The notes under the pieces are model-generated. The model was given only the letters and a program-made list of their open reading frames with translations. It searched no databases and was not told the origin of the DNA. The position numbers and the translations under genes are program-made. Positions 18,045-25,331 of a stretch of 64,000 bases of DNA are shown piece after piece (the stretch's first letter is position 1; each line of letters opens with the position of its first letter). The stretch comes from Alphaproteobacteria bacterium (lineage in GTDB: Bacteria; Pseudomonadota; Alphaproteobacteria; Rs-D84), in assembly GCA_017503725.1 (NCBI GenBank), contig JAFVSL010000008.1, positions 124,001-188,000 of the forward strand, in the 5' to 3' direction.

Positions 18045-18130
18045 AAAAATGAATCCGATGGCGATGCGTACAGAAGTTACGTGATCCATCGGATTTGTTT
18101 TTATCTAAATCATTATCTTTAATTTTTTAC
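18045..18130. repeat. Dispersed hairpin repeat, copy B, core inverted (between efp and fba)
   Basis: The arms (18045-18061 and 18086-18102) pair over 17 bp, including two wobble pairs. The 24-nt loop matches the loop core of copies A, C and D only when read on the other strand. Left flank ATTCATCTA and right flank ATCTAAATCATTATCTTTAATTTTTTACCC match copies A and C. With A-runs and T-runs outside, it can act as a bidirectional terminator for efp and the convergent fba. Confidence 0.75.
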
Positions 18131-18136
18131 CCGGTG

Positions 18137-19093
18137 CTAGGGGATGAGGGGCAGTTTATTTTCTGAACCCATTATATTTTTAATTTCATCGATGCAAACG
18201 GCGGTCATTTCTTTTACACCGTCCCCCAGATATTCACGCGGATTAAAGTTTGCAGGATTGGTTGCCAAAGATGCGCGTATCGCCGCCGTCATTGCAATGC
18301 GCAGGTCACTGTCTACGTTGATTTTACATATATTCATTTCCGTTGCGCGGCGTAATTGTTGTGGTGCAATGCCACGTGCGTTTGGCATATTGCCACCAAA
18401 TTCATTGATTGTTTGTACCAGGTGCGCTGGGATTTGTGATGCGCCGTGCAGGACCAATGGAAATTCGGGTAATTTTTCGGCAACGCTTTGCAAAATGTCA
18501 AAGCGTAATTCTTCATCATCTGATTTGCGTTTATAGGCGCCGTGACTGGTCCCGATTGCAATGGCCAGGGAATCAATTCCCGTTGCATTTACAAATTTTA
18601 CAACATCGTCGGGGTTGGTATAGTTTGATGTTGCGGATCGGGTGTTTTCATCTTCGATGCCGGACAGGGTTCCCAATTCGGCCTCAACCGAGACGTTGTG
18701 TGCGTGGGCGTATTCAACCACCGATTTTGTAATTTCTATGTTTTGTTCGAATGGCATTTTGCTGGCGTCAATCATAACAGATGAAAATCCCATATCGATT
18801 GCACGAATACATGCGTCGACCGAGCCACCGTGATCCAGGTGCAGGGCGATTTGTTCGTCGGGTCTGATGTTTGCACCACGAATTAACCCCATCAGCATTT
18901 CGCCACCCATATATTTTATCGCGGATTCAGATGCCGCCAATATAACGGGGCTGTGTGTTTGTCGGGCCGCCGATAGAATTGCGTTTAGCGTTTCCATATT
19001 ATAAAAATTAAAAGCCGGTACGGCGTATTTACGCGCAATCGCATCGGTGAACATTTGTTTGGTGTTTATCAAACCAAATTCAGTATATTTCAT
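18137..19093 (-). CDS. fba: Class II fructose-bisphosphate aldolase
   Basis: Cleaves or forms fructose-1,6-bisphosphate in glycolysis and gluconeogenesis with a catalytic zinc. Class II motifs are visible in the 318 residues: the LHLDHGG zinc-binding His region (near 85-91), VEAELGTL, GTSHGAYK and LHGASQIP, which bind metal and phosphates. The length and these motifs fit the IIB subgroup; related tagatose-bisphosphate or ketose-bisphosphate aldolases cannot be fully excluded. AAAGGATT precedes the ATG. The stop codon lies only about 35 bp past repeat copy B. Confidence 0.92.
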   Translation of the reverse strand: MKYTEFGLINTKQMFTDAIARKYAVPAFNFYNMETLNAILSAARQTHSPVILAASESAIKYMGGEMLMGLIRGANIRPDEQIALHLDHGGSVDACIRAIDMGFSSVMIDASKMPFEQNIEITKSVVEYAHAHNVSVEAELGTLSGIEDENTRSATSNYTNPDDVVKFVNATGIDSLAIAIGTSHGAYKRKSDDEELRFDILQSVAEKLPEFPLVLHGASQIPAHLVQTINEFGGNMPNARGIAPQQLRRATEMNICKINVDSDLRIAMTAAIRASLATNPANFNPREYLGDGVKEMTAVCIDEIKNIMGSENKLPLIP

Positions 19094-19223
19094 ATTTGAA
19101 TCCTTTTGCGAATATTATATCACAAATGTTGCAAAAACTTGACTTTTTTGTATCTTTTGCAACAATGAAACTAAATCGGGGGCGCGGGCAGAGGTGTAAA
19201 CAAAATAATAAAGGGTGTTTGGG

Positions 19224-19550
19224 ATGAAAAGAATCTTGATGTCTGTTTTTGCGTTGGCGGTCTTATCTGGGTGTGCGGGATACTATGATTATTATAAAAG
19301 TGGTGTTCGTTATACCCAAGATGGTGAAGATTGCGTATTTTATTCTGTGGAACGTGGTCGTTATTTTAATGATGAAATTCGTTCGCTGGATGCGGATAAA
19401 AAGGTTGTGTACAAGAACACAAAATGTGAAACATTGTATGGCCGTGATATGATGGGCCAGATGCCACGTCACGATCGCAAGATTGTTGTGCCGGCGGCAA
19501 AAAAATCCTGTCCATGCAAGAAGTCTTGCAAGTATGTAAAGGTTAATTAA
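19224..19550 (+). CDS. Small lipoprotein of unknown function
   Basis: 108 residues beginning MKRILMSVFALAVLSGC: a lipoprotein signal peptide with lipobox LSGC, so Cys19 should be lipidated and the protein anchored in the envelope. The mature part is Tyr-rich at the start (GYYDYYKSGVRY), and ends with a basic Cys-rich tail (KKSCPCKKSC). I recognise no family. The ATG at 19224 is preferred to one three codons upstream because it starts the signal peptide. Confidence 0.7.
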   Translation: MKRILMSVFALAVLSGCAGYYDYYKSGVRYTQDGEDCVFYSVERGRYFNDEIRSLDADKKVVYKNTKCETLYGRDMMGQMPRHDRKIVVPAAKKSCPCKKSCKYVKVN

Positions 19551-19577
19551 AAAATCCCCGAGCGGGGATTTTTTTTA
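19549..19577 (+). terminator. Rho-independent terminator after the lipoprotein gene
   Basis: AAAATCCCC (19551-19559), loop GAGC, GGGGATTTT (19564-19572) followed by further Ts. Confidence 0.9.
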
Positions 19578-19614
19578 ATATTATTTGAAACAATATGATT
19601 TTTGTGATAAAATG

Positions 19615-19623
19615 CAGGAAAAG
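19615..19623 (+). promoter_or_regulatory. Extended -10 promoter of the VirB2/TrbC-like gene
   Basis: TGATAAAAT, 16 bp before the start codon, with AATAAGGAG as ribosome binding site in between. Confidence 0.5.
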
Positions 19624-19639
19624 GAATAAGGAGTTTTAT

Positions 19640-20005
19640 ATGAAAAAGCAAATGAAAATGATTGGTTTTGCGGCGTTAAGTGCGCTGTTGGTGGTTGCAA
19701 ACGCGTCTGCTGCAACGGGCCAGTTGACCAAGAATGTTGATTTGTGTGCACTGATTGCAGAATTTCAAGGGATATTTAAATTGTTGCGTACACTGGCGTT
19801 TGTTGGTGCGGGTTTCTTGATTGCAGGTTGGGCGTGGGGATATATCTCTGGCGGTAAAGAAATCAAGGCAATGGATGAGGTAAAGAACAAGGGTGTAAGT
19901 ATGCTGATTGGCTTTATCTTGCTGTTCGGTATTGGCACATTCTTGCAGGTGATAAGCAGTACAACAGGTGCGGATATCTTGGGTTGTGTTACGACCGGTT
20001 GGTAA
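19640..20005 (+). CDS. VirB2/TrbC-like two-helix exported peptide
   Basis: 121 residues: a signal peptide (about 1-24, ending ASA), then two hydrophobic helices (about 50-75 and 90-112) separated by a short charged loop (GGKEIKAMDEVKNKG). This layout matches VirB2/TrbC pilins of type IV secretion systems, which are cleaved and held in the inner membrane before assembly. No other type IV secretion gene is visible nearby, so the assignment rests on topology and loose similarity only. Two cysteines flank the helices (LCALIAEF and ILGCVTTGW). AAGGAG precedes the ATG. Confidence 0.55.
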   Translation: MKKQMKMIGFAALSALLVVANASAATGQLTKNVDLCALIAEFQGIFKLLRTLAFVGAGFLIAGWAWGYISGGKEIKAMDEVKNKGVSMLIGFILLFGIGTFLQVISSTTGADILGCVTTGW

Positions 20006-20021
20006 GGCAAAGTGTTGAAAT

Positions 20022-20050
20022 AAAAATCCCGGCGATGCCGGGATTTTTAT
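20022..20050. terminator. Bidirectional terminator between convergent genes
   Basis: AATCCCGGC (20025-20033), loop GAT, GCCGGGATT (20037-20045), with A-runs left and T-runs right. It overlaps the end of the DinD-like gene (stop at 20047). Confidence 0.85.
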
Positions 20051-20955
20051 TTTGATTGTAAATTTTGTGCGGCGTATGTTTTTATAAATTGTTGTTCTAG
20101 TTTTTTGTATTCGGATTCAATCGATTTGATTGAGGTTTTGTGAATGTCTTTCTCGGGTGGGAATTTGTATTCCGAAATCATCTTGTTTCGTGCAATGCGC
20201 AATTCATTGTGCAGTATCATTGAAAATGATCGGAAGTCGCGTGTATGTGCGTAGTCGAATTTCTTGATTGCGGTGTCGATTGCGCGGCGGCGTGCGTGTA
20301 ATGATATGGCGCCCATATTGTCTGCGATTGGGGTACTGGTGGGCAAACTGTATGCGTTGCGAATATCGTCAATGGTGTATTCGCCAAAAAATGTGCGTGT
20401 GGTTTCGTGATGAAATAATGCGATGTTGGCGTCCAGTTTTTTTAATATACCACTTAGTGTGCGTTCTGATTCGCGTAATTTTTGACGCTGATAAATGCGG
20501 GCAAATCGATATGATGTTTCGTAGATTGTTTTAAAGTCTGTGTCCGGCATCATAAAATATGTGCGCGTAAAAATAAGACCGGGCGCGTTACGGAAAAGAC
20601 AGTAACAGGCATAGCGACTTAATTTTATATCTGTGCCATTTTTTGTAATGGGGTTATATGGTGGGTGTGGACTGTTTATTGTATATTTGTGGTTGTATAG
20701 AATGGCGTGGTTTTTAAATAATTCGAATGGTGAAATTTTTTGTGCTTTTGCAGGTCCTGTGTCAAAGGTCTGGTATACATGTGTGTTCATGTTTTCGGGA
20801 TCGAACATCGGGTGTGAAAATAAATTATAAAGGTCGGTGTAAAGCCAATAGTCGGCATTGTTTATTTCAGTGTCGAACAGGGTGGCGCATTCGGCCATAT
20901 TGTGGCGTGTGCTATTTAATGTTTTAAAAATAAAATCTTTGCTGGGTTGCGCCAT
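20047..20955 (-). CDS. DinD-like DNA-damage-associated protein
   Basis: 302 residues. The segment DIKLSRYACYCLFRNAPG (110-127), followed by a TYF-like element (RTYFMMP), corresponds to the DinD signature (LSRYACYLIVQN...TYFA). Further on, FFGEYTIDDIRNAYSLPTST and IADNMGAISLHARRRAIDTAI parallel DinD's YGGLGAKEIH...ILDHMGSTELAANLFRATQT, and KFPPEKDIHKTSIKSIE parallels NLPTPEESIKQLE. In E. coli DinD is LexA-controlled and can inhibit RecA. The alignment is by eye and weaker in the first 100 residues. It starts 18 bp behind a ribbon-helix-helix protein gene (20974-21198) and is surely co-transcribed with it, which makes a self-regulated stress or toxin-antitoxin-like unit a reasonable but unproven guess. 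Confidence 0.65.
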   Translation of the reverse strand: MAQPSKDFIFKTLNSTRHNMAECATLFDTEINNADYWLYTDLYNLFSHPMFDPENMNTHVYQTFDTGPAKAQKISPFELFKNHAILYNHKYTINSPHPPYNPITKNGTDIKLSRYACYCLFRNAPGLIFTRTYFMMPDTDFKTIYETSYRFARIYQRQKLRESERTLSGILKKLDANIALFHHETTRTFFGEYTIDDIRNAYSLPTSTPIADNMGAISLHARRRAIDTAIKKFDYAHTRDFRSFSMILHNELRIARNKMISEYKFPPEKDIHKTSIKSIESEYKKLEQQFIKTYAAQNLQSK

Positions 20956-20973
20956 AGTATGTTCCCCCTTGTT

Positions 20974-21198
20974 TTATTTTTTATCGTCCAGGTTTGCCAA
21001 CGAGAATAATACCGATGATATCAGTGATTGATATGGAACGTGCTGGGCATCGGCCAGTTCTTTGATTTTATCCAGAATAGGGCGCGGTATGCGCATATTG
21101 ATAACGCAGTCGGATTTATTAAAGGCCTTGTATGCGGCATATTCCCGCAACAGGGATTCGATATTCATTATAAATAATTGCTGCATAACATTTGGCAT
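20974..21198 (-). CDS. Ribbon-helix-helix (CopG/BrnA-type) DNA-binding protein
   Basis: 74 residues from the ATG at 21198, which is 7 bp past AGGAG; a TTG two codons upstream is less likely. An N-terminal helical part (SLLREYAAYKAFNKSD) is followed by a ribbon-helix-helix fold: the VINMRIPRPILDKIKELADAQ strand and helix, then the VPYQSLISSVLFSLAN helix typical of CopG/BrnA antitoxins. Such dimers bind short palindromes at their own promoter. A fitting palindrome lies between the -35 and -10 of this operon. The downstream partner is the DinD-like gene. Confidence 0.75.
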   Translation of the reverse strand: MPNVMQQLFIMNIESLLREYAAYKAFNKSDCVINMRIPRPILDKIKELADAQHVPYQSLISSVLFSLANLDDKK

Positions 21199-21243
21199 AT
21201 GCAAACTCCTATACTTGGTACAATACTGCCGTACTTACAAGGA

Positions 21244-21271
21244 ACTATACCATTGTAAATACAATTGTCAA
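21244..21271 (-). promoter_or_regulatory. Promoter with embedded palindromic operator of the RHH/DinD-like operon
   Basis: On the minus strand TTGACA (21266-21271), 16-bp spacer, TATAGT (21244-21249). The perfect palindrome ATTGTA-AA-TACAAT (21252-21265) fills the spacer, an ideal repressor position. Related TACAAT/TTGTA words recur around it (21229-21280). Confidence 0.75.
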
Positions 21272-21345
21272 TACAAATATATTGGCGGGTATATAGGCGT
21301 TTGTATATGGGTTTGTGATGGCGGATGTGTTGTGTGTATTTGCGT

Positions 21346-21374
21346 TTGATTTTTGGCTTTTGTGCATATAGAAT
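21346..21374 (+). promoter_or_regulatory. Promoter of tolB
   Basis: TTGATT (21346-21351), 17-bp spacer, TAGAAT (21369-21374), upstream of GGAAAGGA and the GTG start at 21403. Confidence 0.6.
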
Positions 21375-21402
21375 TGGCGTATATATTGGAAAGGATTTGA
21401 AC

Positions 21403-22722
21403 GTGTTAAAGAAAATTTTGGGCTTGTTTTTAATTTGCGTGCTTCATATCGTGCCGGCGTATGCAGAATTAAAGGTTGATATTATCGCAGGTGGCGTAAA
21501 GCCGACATCGGTCGCCGTTCAGAAATTTGAATTGTCCGGTGATGTTAATGCCAAAGATGCGGCAATGATGCGCGATGTCGTGGAAAACGATTTAAAGCGT
21601 ACGGGCCTGTTTCGCATTGTTAATCGTAATGCCTTCCCAGAATATGTAAAAATGGGAAAAATGCCAAACTTTAAGTCTTGGGCGGCGATTAAAACCCAGG
21701 TCTTGGTCCAGGCCAAGTTGTTCAAAGAGCCAGATGATATGTATCGTCTGGAATTCTATGTTTGGGATGTTGATGGCACCGAACAGATAGAGGCGCAATC
21801 ACTGGTCGCATCGCGCAAGTCTGCGCGTCGTTTGGCGCATATTATGGCGGATGCTATTTATGAACGCCTGACGGGGGAAATTGGATATTTCGATACCCAA
21901 ATTGTTTTTATTGCAGAGACCGGGCCCGTTCATAATCGTGAAAAACGTATGGCAATAATGGACCAGGATGGTTATGGGTTGCGTTATCTGTCAGACAAGG
22001 ATGATTATGTTATGTCGCCACACTTTTCGCCAAATATGCAATCAATCGTATTTCTGTCTTATTATGATGATGATCCGATGGTTTGGATGTTAAACCTGGA
22101 CACGGGTGAACAAAGACGTCTGGGGCAATTTGATGGTATGACGTATGCGCCGCGCTTTTCACCGGATGGAACACGTGTTGCATTGTCATTGGTAAAGAAG
22201 GGGATTTCCCATATATATGAATATGATATAGAGGCAAAAAAACTGCGCCAGTTAACGTTTGGAAATTCATTGAATACCAGTCCGTCTTATTCGCCGGATG
22301 GTAAAAAACTGGCGTTTAATTCCGATCGGTCGGGACGTCAACAGATTCACGTTTTGGATTTGGAAACGGGGACTGAAAATCGTATTACATATGGGGCGGG
22401 GCGGTATGCAACGCCGGCGTGGTCGCCAGACGGACAATTTATCGCCTTTACCAAGATTGCGGACGACACATTTTATGTCGGTATAATGAATCCACGTGGG
22501 CGTAATGAAAAGATTTTAGCCGGTGGCTGGTTTATGGAGGCCCCGTCTTGGGCGCCGGGCTCACGTCGTTTGGTCTATTATGAAACAGAAAAGGCAATCG
22601 ATGGTATAGAACGCATCAGTCATATTCGCAGTGTGGATATCACGGGCCAAAATGTATACGATATCGAATTGCCAGAGGGGGTTAATGGGGTTGAACCAAC
22701 TTGGTCGCCGAAATTGCCGTAA
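21403..22722 (+). CDS. tolB: Tol-Pal system protein TolB
   Basis: TolB is the periplasmic beta-propeller of the Tol-Pal system, which couples inner membrane energy to outer membrane constriction at division. From the GTG at 21403 (after GGAAAGGA) the protein has 439 residues: a signal peptide ending AYA (about 1-20), the N-terminal alpha/beta domain (GGVKPTSVAVQKFE...DVVENDLKRTGLFR), and the propeller with repeated SPDG motifs (FSPDGTRVALSL, YSPDGKKLAFNSDRSG, WSPDGQFIAFTK). tolQ, tolR, tolA and pal are not in the window, so the usual cluster is split. A nuclease gene follows after 5 bp. Confidence 0.95.
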   Translation: MLKKILGLFLICVLHIVPAYAELKVDIIAGGVKPTSVAVQKFELSGDVNAKDAAMMRDVVENDLKRTGLFRIVNRNAFPEYVKMGKMPNFKSWAAIKTQVLVQAKLFKEPDDMYRLEFYVWDVDGTEQIEAQSLVASRKSARRLAHIMADAIYERLTGEIGYFDTQIVFIAETGPVHNREKRMAIMDQDGYGLRYLSDKDDYVMSPHFSPNMQSIVFLSYYDDDPMVWMLNLDTGEQRRLGQFDGMTYAPRFSPDGTRVALSLVKKGISHIYEYDIEAKKLRQLTFGNSLNTSPSYSPDGKKLAFNSDRSGRQQIHVLDLETGTENRITYGAGRYATPAWSPDGQFIAFTKIADDTFYVGIMNPRGRNEKILAGGWFMEAPSWAPGSRRLVYYETEKAIDGIERISHIRSVDITGQNVYDIELPEGVNGVEPTWSPKLP

Positions 22723-22727
22723 ACGAT

Positions 22728-23138
22728 ATGAAAAAATTATTGTCTTTGATTTTGGGATGTTTGGTTGTTGGGGCGGCGGATGCCGTGCCGGCACGGGTGG
22801 ACTATATATTTGATGGTGATACTTTTTCCGCCCAGGTCGCATTAAGCGATGATGTTGATGTGACGGTGCGTGTGCGCCTAATTAACATAGACACGCCCGA
22901 GATGAACGGTAAATGTCCATATGAAAAGCAAATGGCAAATCGGGCGCGTAATGTTTTGTCGGCCCTGATTCCACGGGGCACGATTGTCGAATTGGATAAT
23001 ATCAAAGATGATAAATATCTGGGGCGAATTAACGCAAATGTTTTCTTGCCAGACGGTCGTGATGTTGGTCTGATTTTGATAGATTCTGGTTTGGGACGAC
23101 CGTATAAGGGCGGAAAACGCCAACCCTGGTGCAAATAA
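22728..23138 (+). CDS. Secreted staphylococcal-nuclease-like protein
   Basis: 136 residues: a signal peptide (about 1-19, ending ADA) and an OB-fold SNase domain. The catalytic set is present: Asp29/Asp31 in FDGDTF, Arg50 in VRVRLIN, Asp55 and Glu58 in NIDTPE, and Arg100 in YLGRINANVF. Calcium-dependent nucleases of this kind hydrolyse DNA and RNA in the periplasm or outside the cell. The gene starts 5 bp behind tolB and is probably translated from the same mRNA. It is followed by hairpin repeat copy C. Confidence 0.85.
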   Translation: MKKLLSLILGCLVVGAADAVPARVDYIFDGDTFSAQVALSDDVDVTVRVRLINIDTPEMNGKCPYEKQMANRARNVLSALIPRGTIVELDNIKDDKYLGRINANVFLPDGRDVGLILIDSGLGRPYKGGKRQPWCK

Positions 23139-23159
23139 ATAAATTATAATAATTCATCT

Positions 23160-23240
23160 AAAAACAAATCGGGAATCTCATGTAGCGACTTGTACACTAC
23201 GATTCCCGATTTCTTTTTATCTAAATCATTCTAATTTATT
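23160..23240 (+). repeat. Dispersed hairpin repeat, copy C (between nuclease gene and plsC)
   Basis: Arms 23160-23177 and 23201-23218 pair over 18 positions with one mismatch. The loop (23178-23200) reads TCATGTAGCGACTTGTACAC plus TAC, the clearest example of the core. The left flank AATTCATCTA matches copy B; the right flank TATCTAAATCATT matches A and B. A and T runs suggest it also terminates both convergent neighbours. Confidence 0.8.
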
Positions 23241-23252
23241 TCTTTTTCTGTG

Positions 23253-23960
23253 TTATACGCTGTGGCGATTTATTGCCTCTGATATTTCATCCAGTGATGC
23301 GTTTGACGGCAATAATGGTTCAAAATATACGTTCGCGGTGCCCGGGTTCATACGACCGTGTTTGGGCCAATAAAGTCCCGCGTCTGTGCCAACCGGCAAG
23401 ATTGGTAACTTTAACTTATATGCCAACAGTAATAATCCGCGCTTTAATGGAATTTTTTCACCGGGTTTGGCACGTGTGCCCTCTGGGAATATAACCAGGG
23501 TATATCCATCCAGTACGCGTTTTTCAACATCTGATGCCAATTTTGCCATATTGGTTTTGCCACGGGCGCGGTTTACCCCCAGCATACCACAGCGCCAAAA
23601 TGCCCATCCATAAATCGGTATCCACAGTAATTGACGCTTCATAATAAAGAAAGAATTTGGAAATACGCGTGATATGACCGCAATTTCCAATATAGACATA
23701 TGTTTGGCGGCAACAATCGATTTCCCGTCCAGGCGTTCATTGCCGTTTGGCATTTGTGGAATGTCTGCATCTTCTGACTTTGGATAGTGTACCTGGTACT
23801 TGATACCGCATATCAACCGCGCCAGGACCAACACACCCGCCGCATCGGTAAATACAAAAAGGCGACTTAATTTTTTTGATGGCAATGCAATTAACAGCAG
23901 TGGCATCCACAACGCAAAATAAATTGGTAATGCGATTTTAAATAATATTGTGCGTATCAT
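23253..23960 (-). CDS. plsC: 1-acyl-sn-glycerol-3-phosphate acyltransferase
   Basis: PlsC acylates lysophosphatidic acid to phosphatidic acid at the inner membrane. The 235 residues have an N-terminal hydrophobic stretch, the catalytic motif as KHMSILE (His87, Glu92; HX4E instead of HX4D, as in many alphaproteobacterial PlsC, which have KHQSAWE), and the substrate motif FPEGTR (158-163), followed by the PILPVGTDAGLYW region. It is last in the ftsE-ftsX-ydcF-plsC operon, 19 bp behind the DUF218 gene, linking phospholipid synthesis to division genes. Confidence 0.92.
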   Translation of the reverse strand: MIRTILFKIALPIYFALWMPLLLIALPSKKLSRLFVFTDAAGVLVLARLICGIKYQVHYPKSEDADIPQMPNGNERLDGKSIVAAKHMSILEIAVISRVFPNSFFIMKRQLLWIPIYGWAFWRCGMLGVNRARGKTNMAKLASDVEKRVLDGYTLVIFPEGTRAKPGEKIPLKRGLLLLAYKLKLPILPVGTDAGLYWPKHGRMNPGTANVYFEPLLPSNASLDEISEAINRHSV

Positions 23961-23979
23961 TTTCTTCCTTTTTCTTTAT

Positions 23980-24492
23980 CTAACTTTCCTTTATCCCGAA
24001 AAGCGTCACGATGTATTTTATATATTCTGTGGTCCATCTTTCAAGTCTTTTTGCGGCGGGCATTCCGGTCAGCATTGCCGGGCACGCGATAATCTTGGTG
24101 TTTGGTAATTCGTGTTTTATCAGGTATTTGGCGCGGTTCATATGTTCTTCGGTGGTGATGATTACGATGCGGTCCAGGCCCGCGTTTGAGACAATCTTCT
24201 TAATCGCGCGTGCATTTTGATACGTTGATTTCGATTCGGATTCAATTTCGGCGCGTCGGTCCAGATTACCAACCGCCGGTGCGCCCGCGCCGATTATATA
24301 AAGGTCTGTGTCGGGATATTTTTGCATCTGGCGAATGGCAAACGGAATGCGGCGTTCGTCACCGGTCAGGACAAAAATACTGTCGTCGGGCAGTATTGTT
24401 CCACAACCGGTTGGTGCCGATACTTTGAATATCATTCCACCCAGGACAAATAACGCCAGAAATAAAAAAGATGGGGTTAAAAATCGCATCAT
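23980..24492 (-). CDS. YdcF-like (DUF218) membrane-anchored protein
   Basis: 170 residues: one N-terminal transmembrane helix (about 6-24), then a DUF218/YdcF domain with FVLTGDERRI, YIIGAGAP and the conserved ESESKSTYQNA segment followed by IVIITTEEHMNRA. Family members are thought to act on envelope precursors; ElyC and SanA are relatives. The chosen ATG overlaps the ftsX stop (ATGA), so translation is probably coupled. A long reading-frame extension upstream lies inside ftsX and is rejected. Its place between ftsX and plsC recurs in alphaproteobacteria. Confidence 0.8.
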   Translation of the reverse strand: MMRFLTPSFLFLALFVLGGMIFKVSAPTGCGTILPDDSIFVLTGDERRIPFAIRQMQKYPDTDLYIIGAGAPAVGNLDRRAEIESESKSTYQNARAIKKIVSNAGLDRIVIITTEEHMNRAKYLIKHELPNTKIIACPAMLTGMPAAKRLERWTTEYIKYIVTLFGIKES

Positions 24493-25328
24493 TCGGCTTT
24501 TAGTATATTTAACGTTGTGCGACGTGTGACAAATATCGCAAATACTACAATCAATATTGGCAATGCCACCAGTGTCCACCAGCCAAAACCAGACAGCCCC
24601 AGCATAGCCATCAATCCCACGCGTGCAGAACGCGCAGCCCACAGTACAAGCATCAATACCGGAACCGCGCCCGCAAATCCGCAAATCGCCGCCAGGGTTG
24701 TTATTTTTGCAACAATAATCTGCATCTGGCGGGCGACAAATGCGTCAGATGCGCCAATCTGGGTCAAGATTTCTAATTCGCGTCGGTGCAACATTGCCGT
24801 GTTGCGGGCAATATACGATATAGATATGCCAATCGCCCCCAGTGTCAGGGCCAAAACCAGCACCGATATACCAATCATTTTCCAGCCCGCCGATGTTGAG
24901 TTCTTTAATGCCGATGCGTGGGTTAAAAATCGTGCGTTTTTATCAATGGCCTTTTGGACTGATGCCATATCTTGGGCCGATTTAAATTCTATTTCCCACA
25001 TTGTCGGCAGATAGTTTTTAAGCGCCGCCCCACCATTTGAAATCCAGGGGCGCATTAAATCCGCCATTTCATCATCACTGATGCGGCGGATGGATTTAGT
25101 TTTATCGCGATTGTCTTCGATAATTTTTGCGGTCGCGTCAATGTTTTTAGTGTTTGTTACCTGAACGGTGGCGGTGTTGTCCCATTGCGCGTTCCAGCGG
25201 ACAACCCCCGTTCCAATAGAAATTGCAATCCCCAGTGCCAATACCGATAAAAACGTCAACAACCCCATAATTGTTGTCATAAACATCGATTGTTCGCGGA
25301 CCAGTGAAAATACAGTTGGCTTTTTCAT
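24489..25328 (-). CDS. ftsX: Cell division ABC transporter permease FtsX
   Basis: FtsX pairs with FtsE at the septum and transmits ATP hydrolysis across the membrane to activate peptidoglycan hydrolases. The 279 residues show four transmembrane helices (about 15-38, 150-172, 200-230, 245-268), with a periplasmic loop between the first and second. The conserved ARRNTA-like segment is seen as SYIARNTAMLHRRELEILTQIGASDAFVARQM. It begins 3 bp after ftsE and overlaps the next gene by 4 bp. The partner hydrolase or activator (EnvC type) is not in the window. Confidence 0.9.
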   Translation of the reverse strand: MKKPTVFSLVREQSMFMTTIMGLLTFLSVLALGIAISIGTGVVRWNAQWDNTATVQVTNTKNIDATAKIIEDNRDKTKSIRRISDDEMADLMRPWISNGGAALKNYLPTMWEIEFKSAQDMASVQKAIDKNARFLTHASALKNSTSAGWKMIGISVLVLALTLGAIGISISYIARNTAMLHRRELEILTQIGASDAFVARQMQIIVAKITTLAAICGFAGAVPVLMLVLWAARSARVGLMAMLGLSGFGWWTLVALPILIVVFAIFVTRRTTLNILKAE

Positions 25329-25331
25329 ATC

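Noticed and set aside
19640-20005. A type IV secretion system locus
   Set aside because: Only one VirB2/TrbC-like peptide is present; no VirB4, VirB6, VirB8-B11 or VirD4 genes lie nearby.
24493-24684. Longer form of the YdcF-like protein starting inside ftsX
   Set aside because: The extra 64 residues are Cys/Gly-rich translation of ftsX in another frame; the ATGA overlap at 24489-24492 is the natural start.
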